This document shows positions 38,901 to 49,189 of a DNA stretch of 64,000 nt, in pieces; position 1 is the first letter of the stretch, and each line of letters begins with the position of its first letter. The notes beneath the pieces were generated by a model. The model did no database searches and was not told where the DNA came from. It worked only from the letters and a program-made list of their open reading frames with translations. Source of the stretch: Gymnorhina tibicen. Lineage: Eukaryota; Chordata; Aves; Passeriformes; Artamidae. The DNA lies in NCBI GenBank assembly GCA_013399875.1, contig VXAZ01006775.1, positions 5,349,288-5,413,287 of the forward strand, given 5' to 3'. A program made the translations under genes and the position numbers.

Positions 38901-40759
38901 AGACATATATGACAATCTAAATCTTGCTGTTGGTCTCTCAGTGTAGTGTTCATGAAGTAAGACTGTCACAGAGAGTGAAAAATCCAGAATGAAGTGAATA
39001 CAATTTGGTTATTTGGTGTTCAGGAAGAAAGACTTTCAAAATCGGAAGACAACACGGGGGCGATGTGCTCTGTGGTGTGTTTGGTGCTGGCCTCAGCTGC
39101 TCAGCTCAGGAGCTGCATCCTCCTTGAACCCACCAGGCCAGTTAGAATTCAAAAAGTACAGATTCAGCTCTAGGAGGTGGGGAGCACTTCTGGCCTTCAC
39201 AGACCATACCAAGACCTTTTCCATCCCTGCTTTCCTTCTCTGCTTCCTAATGAAGTTTACTGCCTTAGCAGAATAAAATTTTATTAGGATTCCTTTTGTG
39301 ATAGGTCAGCCCTGTTACAAAAGTAAATCTTCTGTGATATTTTATTATTCACATTGATATAAACCAGTGCTGCTTGGCAAGAATATAATGCACCTGGATA
39401 TACTGGGATGTCCTACTAACACTAATCTTGTTGAGATCTTCAAACATTCCCCAACAAATTGCTTTTGGTCTCTTGGTAAATTTCTACCTGTAATTTCAGC
39501 ATTTAATTGCATAACTACATTTCAAAATGAAGGAAAGGAAGGGGAAAAGCTGGATATTGGTATTCCTGAAACTAATCTGTGTAAAATTGCTATATCGTTA
39601 TTTTCAGATATGGAAATGGAATAGATGATACAGTATGTAATTTCTATGCTTTCTTTTCATTTTATTTCGAATGTTAATTATCCTTTTTCTTTTTTTTAAA
39701 CTTTCAGTTCCTTGCAGAGACAATGCAGCAATTGCTGGATTTTATAAGAAAGAAATCAACAGTCTGATTTCACACTAATATCAAGAAGCTAATGGGAATC
39801 ACCTATATCCATTTTTTCCCATTTACACAAAAACATTTCCAAAGAAACTTTGGAATTTAAACTGAGAAATACGATAGGTGAAATGAGGGAGTACTGGAGA
39901 ACATGAAATTTCTTCAGAAATTATTGCATCAAATAATGTTAAGAATCTATTTTTTTCCCAACCAAACGAATCTGCAGAGTTTTTCTGTTAAGTAAGCTAA
40001 GTAAAAATATGTATCTGTTTCTGGTGCTGCTGCACCAGGAGATATGGCCAGCTGAGGCATATACTGAACTGCTTTTATATTAAAAAGTTGTCAGTGCACA
40101 TAAATGTTTTCCCTTTGTTGTCCTGCAACTTTGAAACTCCATCTTTTCCCACTTCGGTTTATAAACCTCCCATATTTAACCCCTAGCAAGTGCTAAAAAT
40201 GTAATTTTCTTTTCCTTCTTCTCTGTCATGAGCAGAAGTGTGTGATGGGTGAATATAAGACAGGGATTGTTATATTGATATGATCTTTTAGACCTTTTGT
40301 TTAAGTCATTTACAGAATATGTGATTTTGGAGATGCCATTAAAACCTGCTCTCTTATAGTGCCATAGGGCTGAGATCCGTGTTCAGAACGATACATTTTT
40401 ATGAAGATGTAATACAGTCTGGGTAACATTTCCAGCTACACAAGTATCTACACCCCGATGATGAAAGATTGATTCACCTTTTAGGATGAAATATGGTCTG
40501 GCTCTACCCACATCAGTATATTGAACAGAGTTGAGAACAGTGCCAGGCATGAGAATGTGACTGTACAGACTGCAGAATTTCTCAAGCAGTTCCTTGCAGG
40601 CTTTTTGCTTTTGCCAGCTCTACCTTAAACAGCTCCTGAGTTCAGTTTGGAAGCAGGATCCTTCCAGTGACCTCACCCAGGAGACACTGTCCAAGCAGAC
40701 TCTGCAGGCTGAGAATTTACTAGTACTGTAAAACCTGGGCTCTTCTGTGTCAGCTGGCC

Positions 40760-40904
40760 TCAGTGATAGAGAGGCACGTTCCCAGGCACGTCTGCATACC
40801 CAAAGTAGACATAAAAAATGCCTGCAAGTCTCTTTGTAGGTAGAATCACATAGTCTTCAGTATCCTTGACATACCAGGCCATCCTCTTCTTGTGATCGGT
40901 TTGG
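40760..40904 (-). CDS. candidate terminal coding exon, unknown protein (tentative)
   Basis: Read on the minus strand, an acceptor 'tttcctattttag' (its AG complements 40905-40906) is followed by an open frame to a TGA at 40760-40762. The frame gives 47 residues after the splice codon, with a charged start (key residues TDHKKR) and a hydrophobic/aromatic stretch 'LAGIFYVYFGYADV'. The phase needs two bases from the preceding exon, and the candidate exon at 41106-41239 supplies exactly two. I do not recognise the family. No canonical AATAAA is obvious downstream; a TATAAA-type variant lies near 40160. Chance assembly is quite possible. Confidence 0.22.
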
Positions 40905-41105
40905 CTAAAATAGGAAACACCTGTGGTCAATATTTGGCAGAAACCTAAATATATGTGTTGCAGCACAATTTCTCAGTGATGCACAGCTAAAAAATATGTT
41001 TAAAGAGGAACGGAATTTGTTTTTCATCCTGTCAGAGTGTGATTACAGTTCTTTTTGTGCGCAAATTTTAGTTTCTTCACCTAGTGTCACGGTAGGATTG
41101 CTTAC

Positions 41106-41239
41106 CTGTGTGTGAAGTCTGCTTCCACAGGACGTATTCCTGAAGCAATATTTGTGGGAGCAGGTATTGCCTTCTTGCTTTTGTCCAAGGAGGTTTTTAA
41201 GTTGGCCAATGTGTACAACCAAGGTATCATGACCAGGGG
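41106..41239 (-). CDS. candidate upstream coding exon of the same tentative gene
   Basis: On the minus strand a pyrimidine-rich acceptor 'tctcttctctttcatag' precedes this 134-base open segment, and a textbook donor CAG|GTAAGC follows (GT complements 41104-41105). The in-frame ATG at 41230-41228 has G at -3. Starting there and splicing out a 201-base intron (40905-41105) gives an 89-residue product ending at 40760. The frame immediately upstream of the acceptor is closed by TAG, so translation must begin at this ATG or enter from an unseen exon. A second frame is also open across this exon, which weakens the case. No known family is recognised. Confidence 0.22.
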
Positions 41240-42641
41240 CTATGAAAGAGAAGAGATATGTTCCCACTCTCCCTGCCCTGTCATCAGTCTTTCCAAAACA
41301 TTGCAATTGACAGATGAAACATGTGAAGAAGCTGGAGATAATTGCAATATTTTCGAATGAACAGTGTCTTCAGCAAATATCCTAGGGGTGTTCTTTTGTC
41401 ACATGGTTTAAAAAAGAAAACAAGGAAACTCTCCAGGGGAGCAACTTCATGGAGTTGCCCCTACCCCAGAGGACACTCTCACCTCTCTGGCAGTCAAGCA
41501 GTGTTTTTTGCAGAGAACCAGAACACCAGGCAGCTCCCTTGAGAACTAAGGCAAATCAGTAGCTCCAGAAACCAAAGGAAATCCAGCTGACTCTAAATAC
41601 ATGTGACATTACTGAATTGCCAATCTCAATTCTTTATGAGCACAGGGTTCATACCTGTTATCAATACTAGAGCCAGAGGTGTTAAGGGAAGGTCTAAAGG
41701 TTAATGCAGCTTTTTGTGGATCCAAACACCCCTTTTAAATATAGGTTATCTATCAATTGTTCCAAAATGCTTCTATGCACTCTAACAGATGATTTGTTTG
41801 GAGGTCATGCTGTGGACGAAGGTAAACTAGAAAAATTTCCCAAATGCCTACAGTTGGGAAACTCAAGTTTGCTTGTGTTTTTGTTTGGTTGCTGTTTAAT
41901 TATTTTTTTTGGGTTTATTTTGTTTTGTTTCATTTAGACACAAGAAATTTTAACAATTCAAAAACACTCCAGGGGTGCTGGATATAATTCTTCCTGCCTA
42001 ACCATAATGCAGATGTCTACATCTCAGGCAGTCTCCCAGGAATCTCTTCTTCTATGCAGAGAAACAGACTTTGTAAGACATGTTTCAGCTCATCCTAATG
42101 TGTCTGTCTTCAGAAGATGAGTGAAACGTGCTCTGAAAGGGCCTGTATCACTGCCAGATGATGAAGGAAGACTTCAAGATGTATGTCATGCATGTCTAAA
42201 ACTGAGATGCATCCCACTTCCAGTGTTTATAGTTTGGCCAGATTAATCACCAGCTCCAGGTCTGCAGAGATTTGTTTACAAGGCAGTGTATCCCATATTT
42301 TATATTCCCCACTTAAATTTTATTCTCTTGAGCAAATATCAAAGTGGTGAAACATCTCTCCTTTAATACAAATGACATTACAATTATGTACAGCAATGAG
42401 TGCACTATAGAAAACTCTGGACAAAAATCCACAAAAACGTTATGACTGAGGATTAGCCAAATTAAAAAAGTAAGCAAACAAACACATATCAAAATCCACA
42501 ACATGTTAATTAAGATCCCTAAATATTTAAAAACCATTAGGAAAGGGACAACAAGAAAAAAGATGAAAATTGCATTACTCTTATTTTGGAGTAAAGGATT
42601 TTTTAAAAAGATAAAAAAGGGATTATATAACCCCTCATGTA
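41240..42641. other. non-coding block, no gene seen
   Basis: Contains a TTTTG-rich tract near 41878-41935 that accounts for the Phe/Leu-rich frame there. No upstream exon in frame with the 41106-41239 candidate could be found. The nearest donor-like site (about 41460, minus strand) is closed by a stop three codons before it. Confidence 0.5.
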
Positions 42642-42691
42642 ATTAAGTAATTAAATATTTAATTTATTACTTAATAAAATTAAGTAATAAA
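42642..42691. repeat. AT-rich palindrome cluster, three alternating copies of ATTAAGTAAT
   Basis: ATTAAGTAAT occurs at 42642-42651 and 42679-42688, with its reverse complement between them at 42666-42675. The right pair extends to a perfect 13-bp stem, TTTATTACTTAAT (42663-42675) with 42679-42691 and loop AAA. Confidence 0.93.
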
Positions 42692-43189
42692 ATATTGAAA
42701 GTTCTCTAGGAAGTATTTTACTTGAGATGATAATTTATAGGTATAATCTTACATTTTACTTGATTTAAATATGTTCATCTATGCTTAATAAAACCATTTT
42801 GTTTGGTATTAATTTGCCTTAAATATTTGCCATTAGTGCTGTTTAAGTGAGTATCTGACTCTTGTTCCAGTGGTACACAAACTGTTGGTGTCAATTTGTC
42901 ATCTGAGCTAAGAAACCTTCATGTGTTTAAAAATCATGAGCCAGATATGCTAAAACCATAAGTTTTGAAATTACAACCTAAAATAGTTAGGATGCATTTT
43001 GTAACTTTGCATGAGGATCCATTTGCTTGCATGCATGACTAAAAATGCTTATAGGAGAATTATCTTCACTTAAGTCAGTATGAACTTACCACAGTGCAAG
43101 GCTATCTTCAAATACAAAGGAAATAATGCATCACTGCTCTGGCTCTTTTTAGGAGCTGTTCTTCCTGCTTTAGCCAGGATCTGCTGAGG
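42692..43189. other. non-coding, nothing recognised
   Basis: AT-rich unique sequence between the palindrome cluster and the next CR1. I see no gene or repeat in it. Confidence 0.55.
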
Positions 43190-43530
43190 GTTGAACTCAT
43201 TGCTCCCTACAGCTGCTGAGGAGTGGAAATGAAGTGGGAGGTGCTGAGCTCTTCTCCCTGGTATCCAATGATAGGATGTGGTGGAAGGTTTTAAAGCTGC
43301 ACAACAGGAGGTTCAGACTGGACATGAGGAAGCATTTCTTTACCAAGAGGGTGGCCAAACACTGGAACAGGCATTCTTAGAAAGGTGTTCAATGCCCCAG
43401 GCCTGTCGATGTTTAAGAGGCATTGACACAATGCCCTTAATTACACACTTTTACTTGGCCAGCCCTGAGTTGATCAGGCAGCTGGATTTGATGATCCTGG
43501 GAGGTCCCTTCCGACTGAAATATACTCTTC
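43190..43530 (+). mobile_element. CR1 retrotransposon, 3' fragment of an ATTCT-tailed subfamily
   Basis: CR1 blocks appear in order: 'gaggtgctgagctcttctcc'-like, 'caacaggaggttcagactgg', 'catgaggaagcatttcttt', 'aaacactggaacaggc', 'gtttaagaggcattgacac', and 'gatgatcctgggaggtccc'. The terminus is followed by TATTC units and not by the ATTCTATG units found in the other copies, so it belongs to a different CR1 subfamily. A 112-codon plus-strand frame across it (43278-43616) is a by-product of the element and its satellite. Confidence 0.92.
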
Positions 43531-43610
43531 TATTCTATTCTATTCTATTCTATTCTATTCTATTCTATTCTATTCCATTCCATTCCATTCCATTCCATTC
43601 CATTCCATTT
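43531..43610 (+). repeat. pentanucleotide satellite (TATTC)9 then (CATTC)6
   Basis: Nine perfect TATTC units (43531-43575) are followed by six perfect CATTC units (43576-43605) and one CATTT. The array is continuous with the CR1 3' end, whose natural terminal repeat is ATTCT, so it is best read as an expanded CR1 tail. Confidence 0.96.
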
Positions 43611-44682
43611 ACATGATGCCCCTCATGCATCCATCAGTACTCTTTTGTTCCACGACTTTAGCACCACTAATATCACCCTTCCCTATACCATTCCTTTCTC
43701 CTGCAGCCTTTCATCCGTCTCTGCATCCATTAAGAAACTAATGATGCTGAACTGTTGCAAGATTTAAATTGTTTGTGTTAAATAGTGTCTGGCACATACA
43801 CGAAATGAGATAAACAGAAACTGGGAATAAATTGGCTGTTGTTTAAATGAGGCAAAGTCCTATGGGGATAAATCTCTGAATGTGTTACTTGAGATCATTC
43901 AAATGCATACACTTATGGAAGCTGAGTAAAAGCCTGTGTTATATGTATTTTCTGTGATTCAAGTTTGCAGTTTAAACATCTTAATACATTTTTAATATAC
44001 AAGGAGGAAAGATGGAGTGTGAAGCAAAGCAAACTAATGTTTTTTGCGTAGTACAGCTTATATTTTTGATAAAGATGAAGTACCAAAGGATGCTTCAGAT
44101 GAAGTGTGCCCCACTTGATTTTTTTGAACACATGCACACAGGAATGCAATTATTTATTTAAGCGATGTATATATGAAACAGTGTTGTTCAGACACTGTTT
44201 TATTTCTTTATATGGCAAAGTGGTATAGAAAAGGAAAGGAAAAAAAAGCTTACCTCTACAAAAGAAAATAAAGAACATTTAATGTTGCAGATATGTAGGT
44301 GTATGTATAAGAATATATAATTCACATAATACTTACCAAAACACCAGTTTCATCTCAGGTTAATTGTAGGCCCTTGAAGCATCTTTAGAAGATGATTAAA
44401 GCAGTGAAGTGGTAAATTTTGACCCTGCTTTCCTTCACAATTAGGGCTTGATTGCACTACAGCTTCCAGCAGAGATGTGACACATCAAAATCCTTTTAAA
44501 TTCCAGTGATGACAGAGCATAAGCTGCTGCTCCAGGCTGGCCGCAACCTGGGAAAAGCATGGCATTTCTTTATGTGTTTTATTGCTGCATATTGTGCAGC
44601 AAGTAATCTAAGTCATAGTTCAATACAGCTAGGAGCAAACACCTGTTCCATTTAAGAATTTAAATTGCTTAGCCAAAGCATA
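43611..44682. other. non-coding, one hairpin
   Basis: Unique sequence. A perfect 9-bp hairpin lies at 44176-44200. No gene is recognised. Confidence 0.55.
44176..44200. repeat. perfect 9-bp hairpin
   Basis: AAACAGTGT (44176-44184), loop TGTTCAG, ACACTGTTT (44192-44200). Confidence 0.9.
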
Positions 44683-44740
44683 GCTGGTTGGACTTGATGA
44701 TCTAAGAAGTCTTTTCCTACCTTAACAATTCTATGGATCT
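44683..44740 (+). mobile_element. CR1 3' end, very short
   Basis: 'gctggttggacttgatgatc' followed by a degraded CTTTTCCTACCTTAA block and 'attctatggatct' matches the last 55-60 bases of CR1. No upstream CR1 sequence is visible, consistent with extreme 5' truncation. Confidence 0.8.
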
Positions 44741-45761
44741 ATAATTACAGGATTCAATACAGGTTATCTCTTGACATTTTCATGCTTGTATTAGCTTAAA
44801 TCATGATGGTTCCTTCACATTGTCAAACATCAGTGTAAGGAAGCACAGGTATTATTTTGTTTTTTCAGGCTTTTCCATCTGTGTGTGAAGTGGGGTACCC
44901 TTTGAGACACTATTATTAGGAAAAGTGAGAAGAGGTTTACTACGCTTGAAAATACCCCTGTTCTTTCAACATTTTGTCCTGTAAAAAATTAAATATTTAT
45001 GTGAAAATGGCCCAGTAATTTTTAGTGAGATGAGTTTTTGCTCTCACAGGATTCTTTAAAGTCAAAGAGCTTTCATACTTCTTTCCTTCTTTTCTCTGGT
45101 GGCAATTCTTAGCTTTTCCCTATGTTCTTACGCTGCAGTTGCTTCATTATTTCACACTGACTTGTATTAATTTAGGACTAGGAGTTCTGGCACACATAAT
45201 GAGTACTTCATATGTCTTTCTTATTCCTTTTTTTCCTTTATATTAAATTTTCCCACTTTTCACTAAAGTTCTGCACATTAAATCTGTCCATATGACAGCC
45301 AAGCCTGAGTTATCTCCAAATCTATGATGTACTGCTATTATTTAATATGTATTTGTTTTAATTCTTAGAAAAGAACAGGCAGCTTTGTACCAACAAACAC
45401 AACACTGTTGTGCACTTCACATGTGAACTAAGGAACCTGTCTTCTCTCTCCGCGGTTTACTGTCATCACTGAATTTTTATGGGAAAAAATACGTTTCAGT
45501 CTGTCTGGATAATACCAAGATATGCGTTAGTGTTACTATGAGATGATAAGATGTTAAAGGATTTTTTTTTTTTCTGAAGATGGTTGTAGGGCTGCTATAT
45601 TTGCATTTGGCTTTGGAGGTGTTTGTTCACGTGTTGTGTTCCTCCTTGTCCTGTCTTTTTAGGATTCACTTACATAGTCAAAATAACTGACTTGCAGCAG
45701 TAATTTCATAGATTTGATGTTTAAAAGATGTCATTATATGTCTGATGTTGTGTAACAAGGC
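44741..45761. other. non-coding, nothing recognised
   Basis: AT-rich unique DNA between two CR1 fragments. I see no gene or repeat of note. Confidence 0.55.
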
Positions 45762-45941
45762 ATGTGGTGCCCAGAGAAGCTGGGGCAGCCCAGTCCCTGG
45801 AAGTTTTCAAGACCATGTTGGATGGGGATTTGAGCAGCCTAGTCTAGTGGAAAGTGTCCCTGTCCATGGCAGGGGGGATAAGAACAAGGTGATCTTTAGG
45901 GTCCTTTCAACCCAAGCATTCTATGACTCTGTGATTCTATG
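45762..45941 (+). mobile_element. CR1 retrotransposon, 3' fragment
   Basis: Starts 'gtggtgcccagagaagctgg' and continues with 'agtccctggaagttttcaag', 'gtctagtggaaagtgtccc', a CTTTCAACCCAAGC block and the terminal 'attctatgactctgtgattc'. A small plus-strand frame at 45745-45957 is a by-product. Confidence 0.93.
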
Positions 45942-46196
45942 TCTGAAATTCGTATGACCCATAGAATTGGGTTTTCATAACAATGGAAGTGAAAAATGAT
46001 AACCACTAAAAGTTCATGGCTGAATTAGAGTATTTGATTTATGTACAAAAGTTAGGCTTGAATGTGAGCATTTAGTGCAATTAGTGCAATTTTACTTTTC
46101 TTCATGTCTTTACGTGACGCGATGTATAGCAAGTGAAGGCAAGCAACTTTTTTTCAATGATATTTTCCCTCTGGTCTCATAACACACTGATGCACT

Positions 46197-46681
46197 TCAA
46201 CACCAGGGCGATCGCTCCTCCTGGTTCTCTAGAAACCTTGGTTGTTCCTTGTGTAGCAGCCCCCTAAGCCCATCTGTGCTGTGTGTACAGGTCCAGCCAG
46301 CAGCAGTGCTGGGGGATGTCCCAGTGCACACACGCAGACACACACGCGCACGTGCTCGTACGTTATACGGCCACAACAGCCCACGAGATCTGCACAAGCC
46401 AAAATCGGCACTTCACTGGTGCCACATTTGGTCCAGCAGAACAGTATATTCATAAGTGGATACACACTAATAGATATCTCCATTGGGTAACATTGCATAG
46501 CTCCAATGGATAGCTGATGGCCCCTAGACCTACAGAGAACACCTATGTGGCCACCAGTGCAAGGCTTGGTCAGATAAACAAAGGGGCCTGTAGCCAACTT
46601 ACTCATCTCTGCTTCCTTCATTCTCCCCTTCTGTTTTAAATCATGCCCAGAATGAGCTCTAAAGTGAATATACATTCCCAT
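46197..46681. other. GC- and CpG-richer segment with a 150-codon minus-strand frame, identity unknown
   Basis: This segment has far more CpG than its flanks (for example 'gcgatcgc' near 46207 and 'cgcgcacgtgctcgtacg' near 46345). It carries open frames on both strands, including 150 codons on the minus strand (46681-46229). The predicted product is Cys- and Gly-rich with a Val/Cys run that simply translates the CA repeat. I recognise no domain. The higher GC lowers stop density, so the frame may be chance. An unrecognised, relatively young insertion is the main alternative. Confidence 0.35.
46324..46362. repeat. alternating purine-pyrimidine (CA/CG) tract
   Basis: Two alternating runs, 46324-46336 and 46338-46355, separated by one break. 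The second reads ACACACACGCGCACGTGC. Such tracts can adopt Z-DNA. It overlaps the CpG-rich segment. Confidence 0.85.
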
Positions 46682-48738
46682 AGGACTTCTGAAAGCCTGT
46701 ATCTTTCAAATATTGGCTCTTATACGTTACAAACTCAAGTGTGACTGGTAGAATAATCCTATTTAAAACAACTGGATTTTCATTAGATTTTCTTGGGTTT
46801 AGAACAAGGCAAATACTTTCATTTTATAGTAGTACAAACACCCAAGGAAATGTAGAAAATTATTTGAGCTTCTTACAGATAAAAATCAGAAAAATCTGAT
46901 GCAGTGGAATTAAAAAATATATTTTGGCTATTCATTTTCCAAATACCTTTGTAAGGATGTTGTCCATAATTACATAGAGTGTAGTAAACACAGTTTTACC
47001 AAAGCCATTTGTTAATTTTAATGTAATTTCTTTTTAAGACCACATAGTAAGTAAGTCAAGTATTTTATAGTCTGTAATCATTAGTGTTACGTGGAGAATC
47101 TGAATTGTCTTTCTTCACTATAATTGTTTCTTATTTTAAAGTAGATAAATCAAGTACAGATTTTAACAAAATGATGATCATCTTAACTATAAAAGAGTTT
47201 AAAAAATACATCCCAACCATTAAAGTTAATGCTTTCAGAATGATTTTTATTTCTGCCATTAAGAGGCTGTGCAAGGCAACACAGAGTTAAAATAAATTCC
47301 TTTATGACCAGTCGCTAAACCCTTGATATACACATCATTAAAATAAAGTATGGGAGGAAATATGTGACTCCATCAGAAATTGAGGTCAATTAGTGACTCG
47401 TTATGAAAAAGCAGGGAAATTGATTTGTAACTGTATCTCTTCAGGCTGCTGCCATTCTGTAGAGTTAATAATAAAATCTGAATTCTGACAAGGAGAGTCA
47501 TTAAAGCACTTCATAGGCAAGAGTTATTCATTACTTTACAAGTTATTATCTTGAATTTATTCCCTTCTGCTAAAAAGATTTGTCATGTCCAAGAGATTAA
47601 TGATTCTGAATATGAAAGAGATGGCTGACATAAGTTGTAGTTCTCTGTGTTTTCAATTGATTTACATGCAATCTGGGTCCTTTGTACAGTTTTTAAAAAT
47701 TACTGCTCTCGAATCTCACACCTTTATTTATTAATTTCCCTTCAAGAGTGTGGCACCACGGGGCCTGAAAATCTCCTGCTTACATTTAATAAGGAACTTG
47801 GAATGTACTGTATTTCAATCAGTTTTATTTCACTTGCATTTATATTTTAAAATATCCAATTTGTTTAATTTATTATCAGCTTAAATATATCAGGAAAAGT
47901 CTATTTTCATCTCTCTGTATATGTCTGCATAGGAAAGCTTTCACTAGATAAGAGCAGTAAGATTTTCGTGGTCTTTTTATCTCTGAATTACAGAAGTTTA
48001 AACTCTACTGGATATGTGTTTATGATTCTTCTCCAATCATCTGTCCAGAATGAAACTTGTAAGAAACAAAAAGCTAAATTCCCATTTAAGCAGAAATTAG
48101 CCAAAATGCTGCAAGCTTTGTGAAAAGTATCAATAACATATTTACATTAATTAGAAAATTACTGGTCAAAAGTGCTCAGAGAATTTCCTGTTTAGCACTA
48201 TTGCATTGTGTAAAGCTGCAATGCTTGATTTTTCCTACTAAAATAGCATTTCACACTGGAATTTTGGCTTCTCATTTTTATTAGGTGATTCATCCATATA
48301 GGATGTTTACAGCATCTTAATACTCCTAACTAATGAACTGTAGCTCGTTCAGAAAAGGTGAGCGGCTTTAGCATTCACAGTTTGCGTTTGATTTTTTGCT
48401 GTGAACTCAGACAGATGGATTACAATGGCAGCACACTTCTAGTAAGACTATGTATGTAATAGAGTAGGGGGATAACAAGAAAAGCTTCTTCCCTTAAAAT
48501 TCCCCCAAATGCACTTTGTGTGCATGGTGAGGTTGAGTTCCCTGCAGCACTGAGTGGTGTAGGTCTCTGAGGAGTGCTTTGGGGTTGCACTCAAGAACTG
48601 CTTCACTGTACAAATGTGCAATGAACCTGAAAGAACATGATCTGCAATTTCCAAACCGCTGTGAGGTTGGGAAGAGAAGGGAGAGTCACTGTTCTTCAGA
48701 CAAAAACATCAGCTGTGTCATCACAGGAAGGACATAGA
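46682..48738. other. non-coding block, no gene seen
   Basis: Very AT-rich unique DNA. The part at about 47340-47620 has no repeats at all and several TTAAT/CAATTA words. No ORF of note. Confidence 0.55.
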
Positions 48739-49189
48739 CCTGTGAGTCCAGAGGACACAATGTAGATGTTCAGAGGGCTGGAACAACTCTCCTGTCAGGA
48801 CAGGCTGAGAGAGCTGGGGTTGTTCAGCCTGGAGAACAGAAGGCTCTGGGGAGACCTTAGAGCACTTTTCAGTACCTAAAGGGGCTACAAGAAAGCTGGA
48901 GAGGGACTTTCAGGAAGGGCGTGTAGTTATAAGACAAGTGGAAATGGCTTTAAACTGAAAAAGAGTAGGTTTAGATAGGATATTAGGAAGAAATTCTTTA
49001 CAGTGAGGATGGTGAGGCACCAGAATAAGTTACTCAGAGAAGCTGTGGCTGATGCATCCCTGGAAGTGTTCAAGGCCAGGCTGCATGGGGCTTTGAGCAA
49101 CCTGGTCTTGTTGAAGGTGTCCCTGCCCGTGTCAGGGGGATGGGTCTTTACTGTCCCTTCCAATCCAAATCATTCTATGATTCTATGAA
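48739..49189 (+). mobile_element. CR1 retrotransposon, 3' fragment, about 450 bp, best preserved
   Basis: This is the longest well-preserved CR1 copy in the window. It starts with 'tgagtccagaggacacaatg', then 'gacaggctgagagagctggg', 'ttgttcagcctggagaac', 'aaatggctttaaactgaaaa', 'ggaagtgttcaaggccagg' and 'cccttccaatccaaatc', and ends with 'attctatgattctatgaatc'. It covers the end of the ORF2 region and the 3' untranslated region. Small frames on both strands (48927-49188) are shadows of it. Confidence 0.95.

Larger units (their letters stand above)
33391..40759. other. long non-coding block, no gene seen
   Basis: AT-rich unique DNA with no recognised transposon. Contains a T9(AT)n tract at 33951-33976, the hairpin cluster at 35947-35989 and two TAATTAGAA words at 35058 and 35468. 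Frames such as 37827-38108 and 39013-39276 are open but unrecognised. The patch at 39050-39280 is more GC-rich than its surroundings. Confidence 0.5.

Noticed and set aside
41112..41360. 82-codon plus-strand frame after an AG acceptor-like site
   Set aside because: It overlaps the minus-strand candidate exon antisense. No matching donor or partner exon in phase was found, so the minus-strand reading is preferred.
43278..43616. 112-codon plus-strand frame with a Ser-Ile-Pro-Phe-His repeat
   Set aside because: It is a translation of CR1 untranslated sequence and the attached pentanucleotide satellite.
46229..46681. 150-codon minus-strand frame as a gene
   Set aside because: It reads through a CA/CG repeat (giving a Val/Cys run), sits in higher-GC sequence with fewer stops, and has no recognisable family. 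Kept only as part of an unidentified patch.
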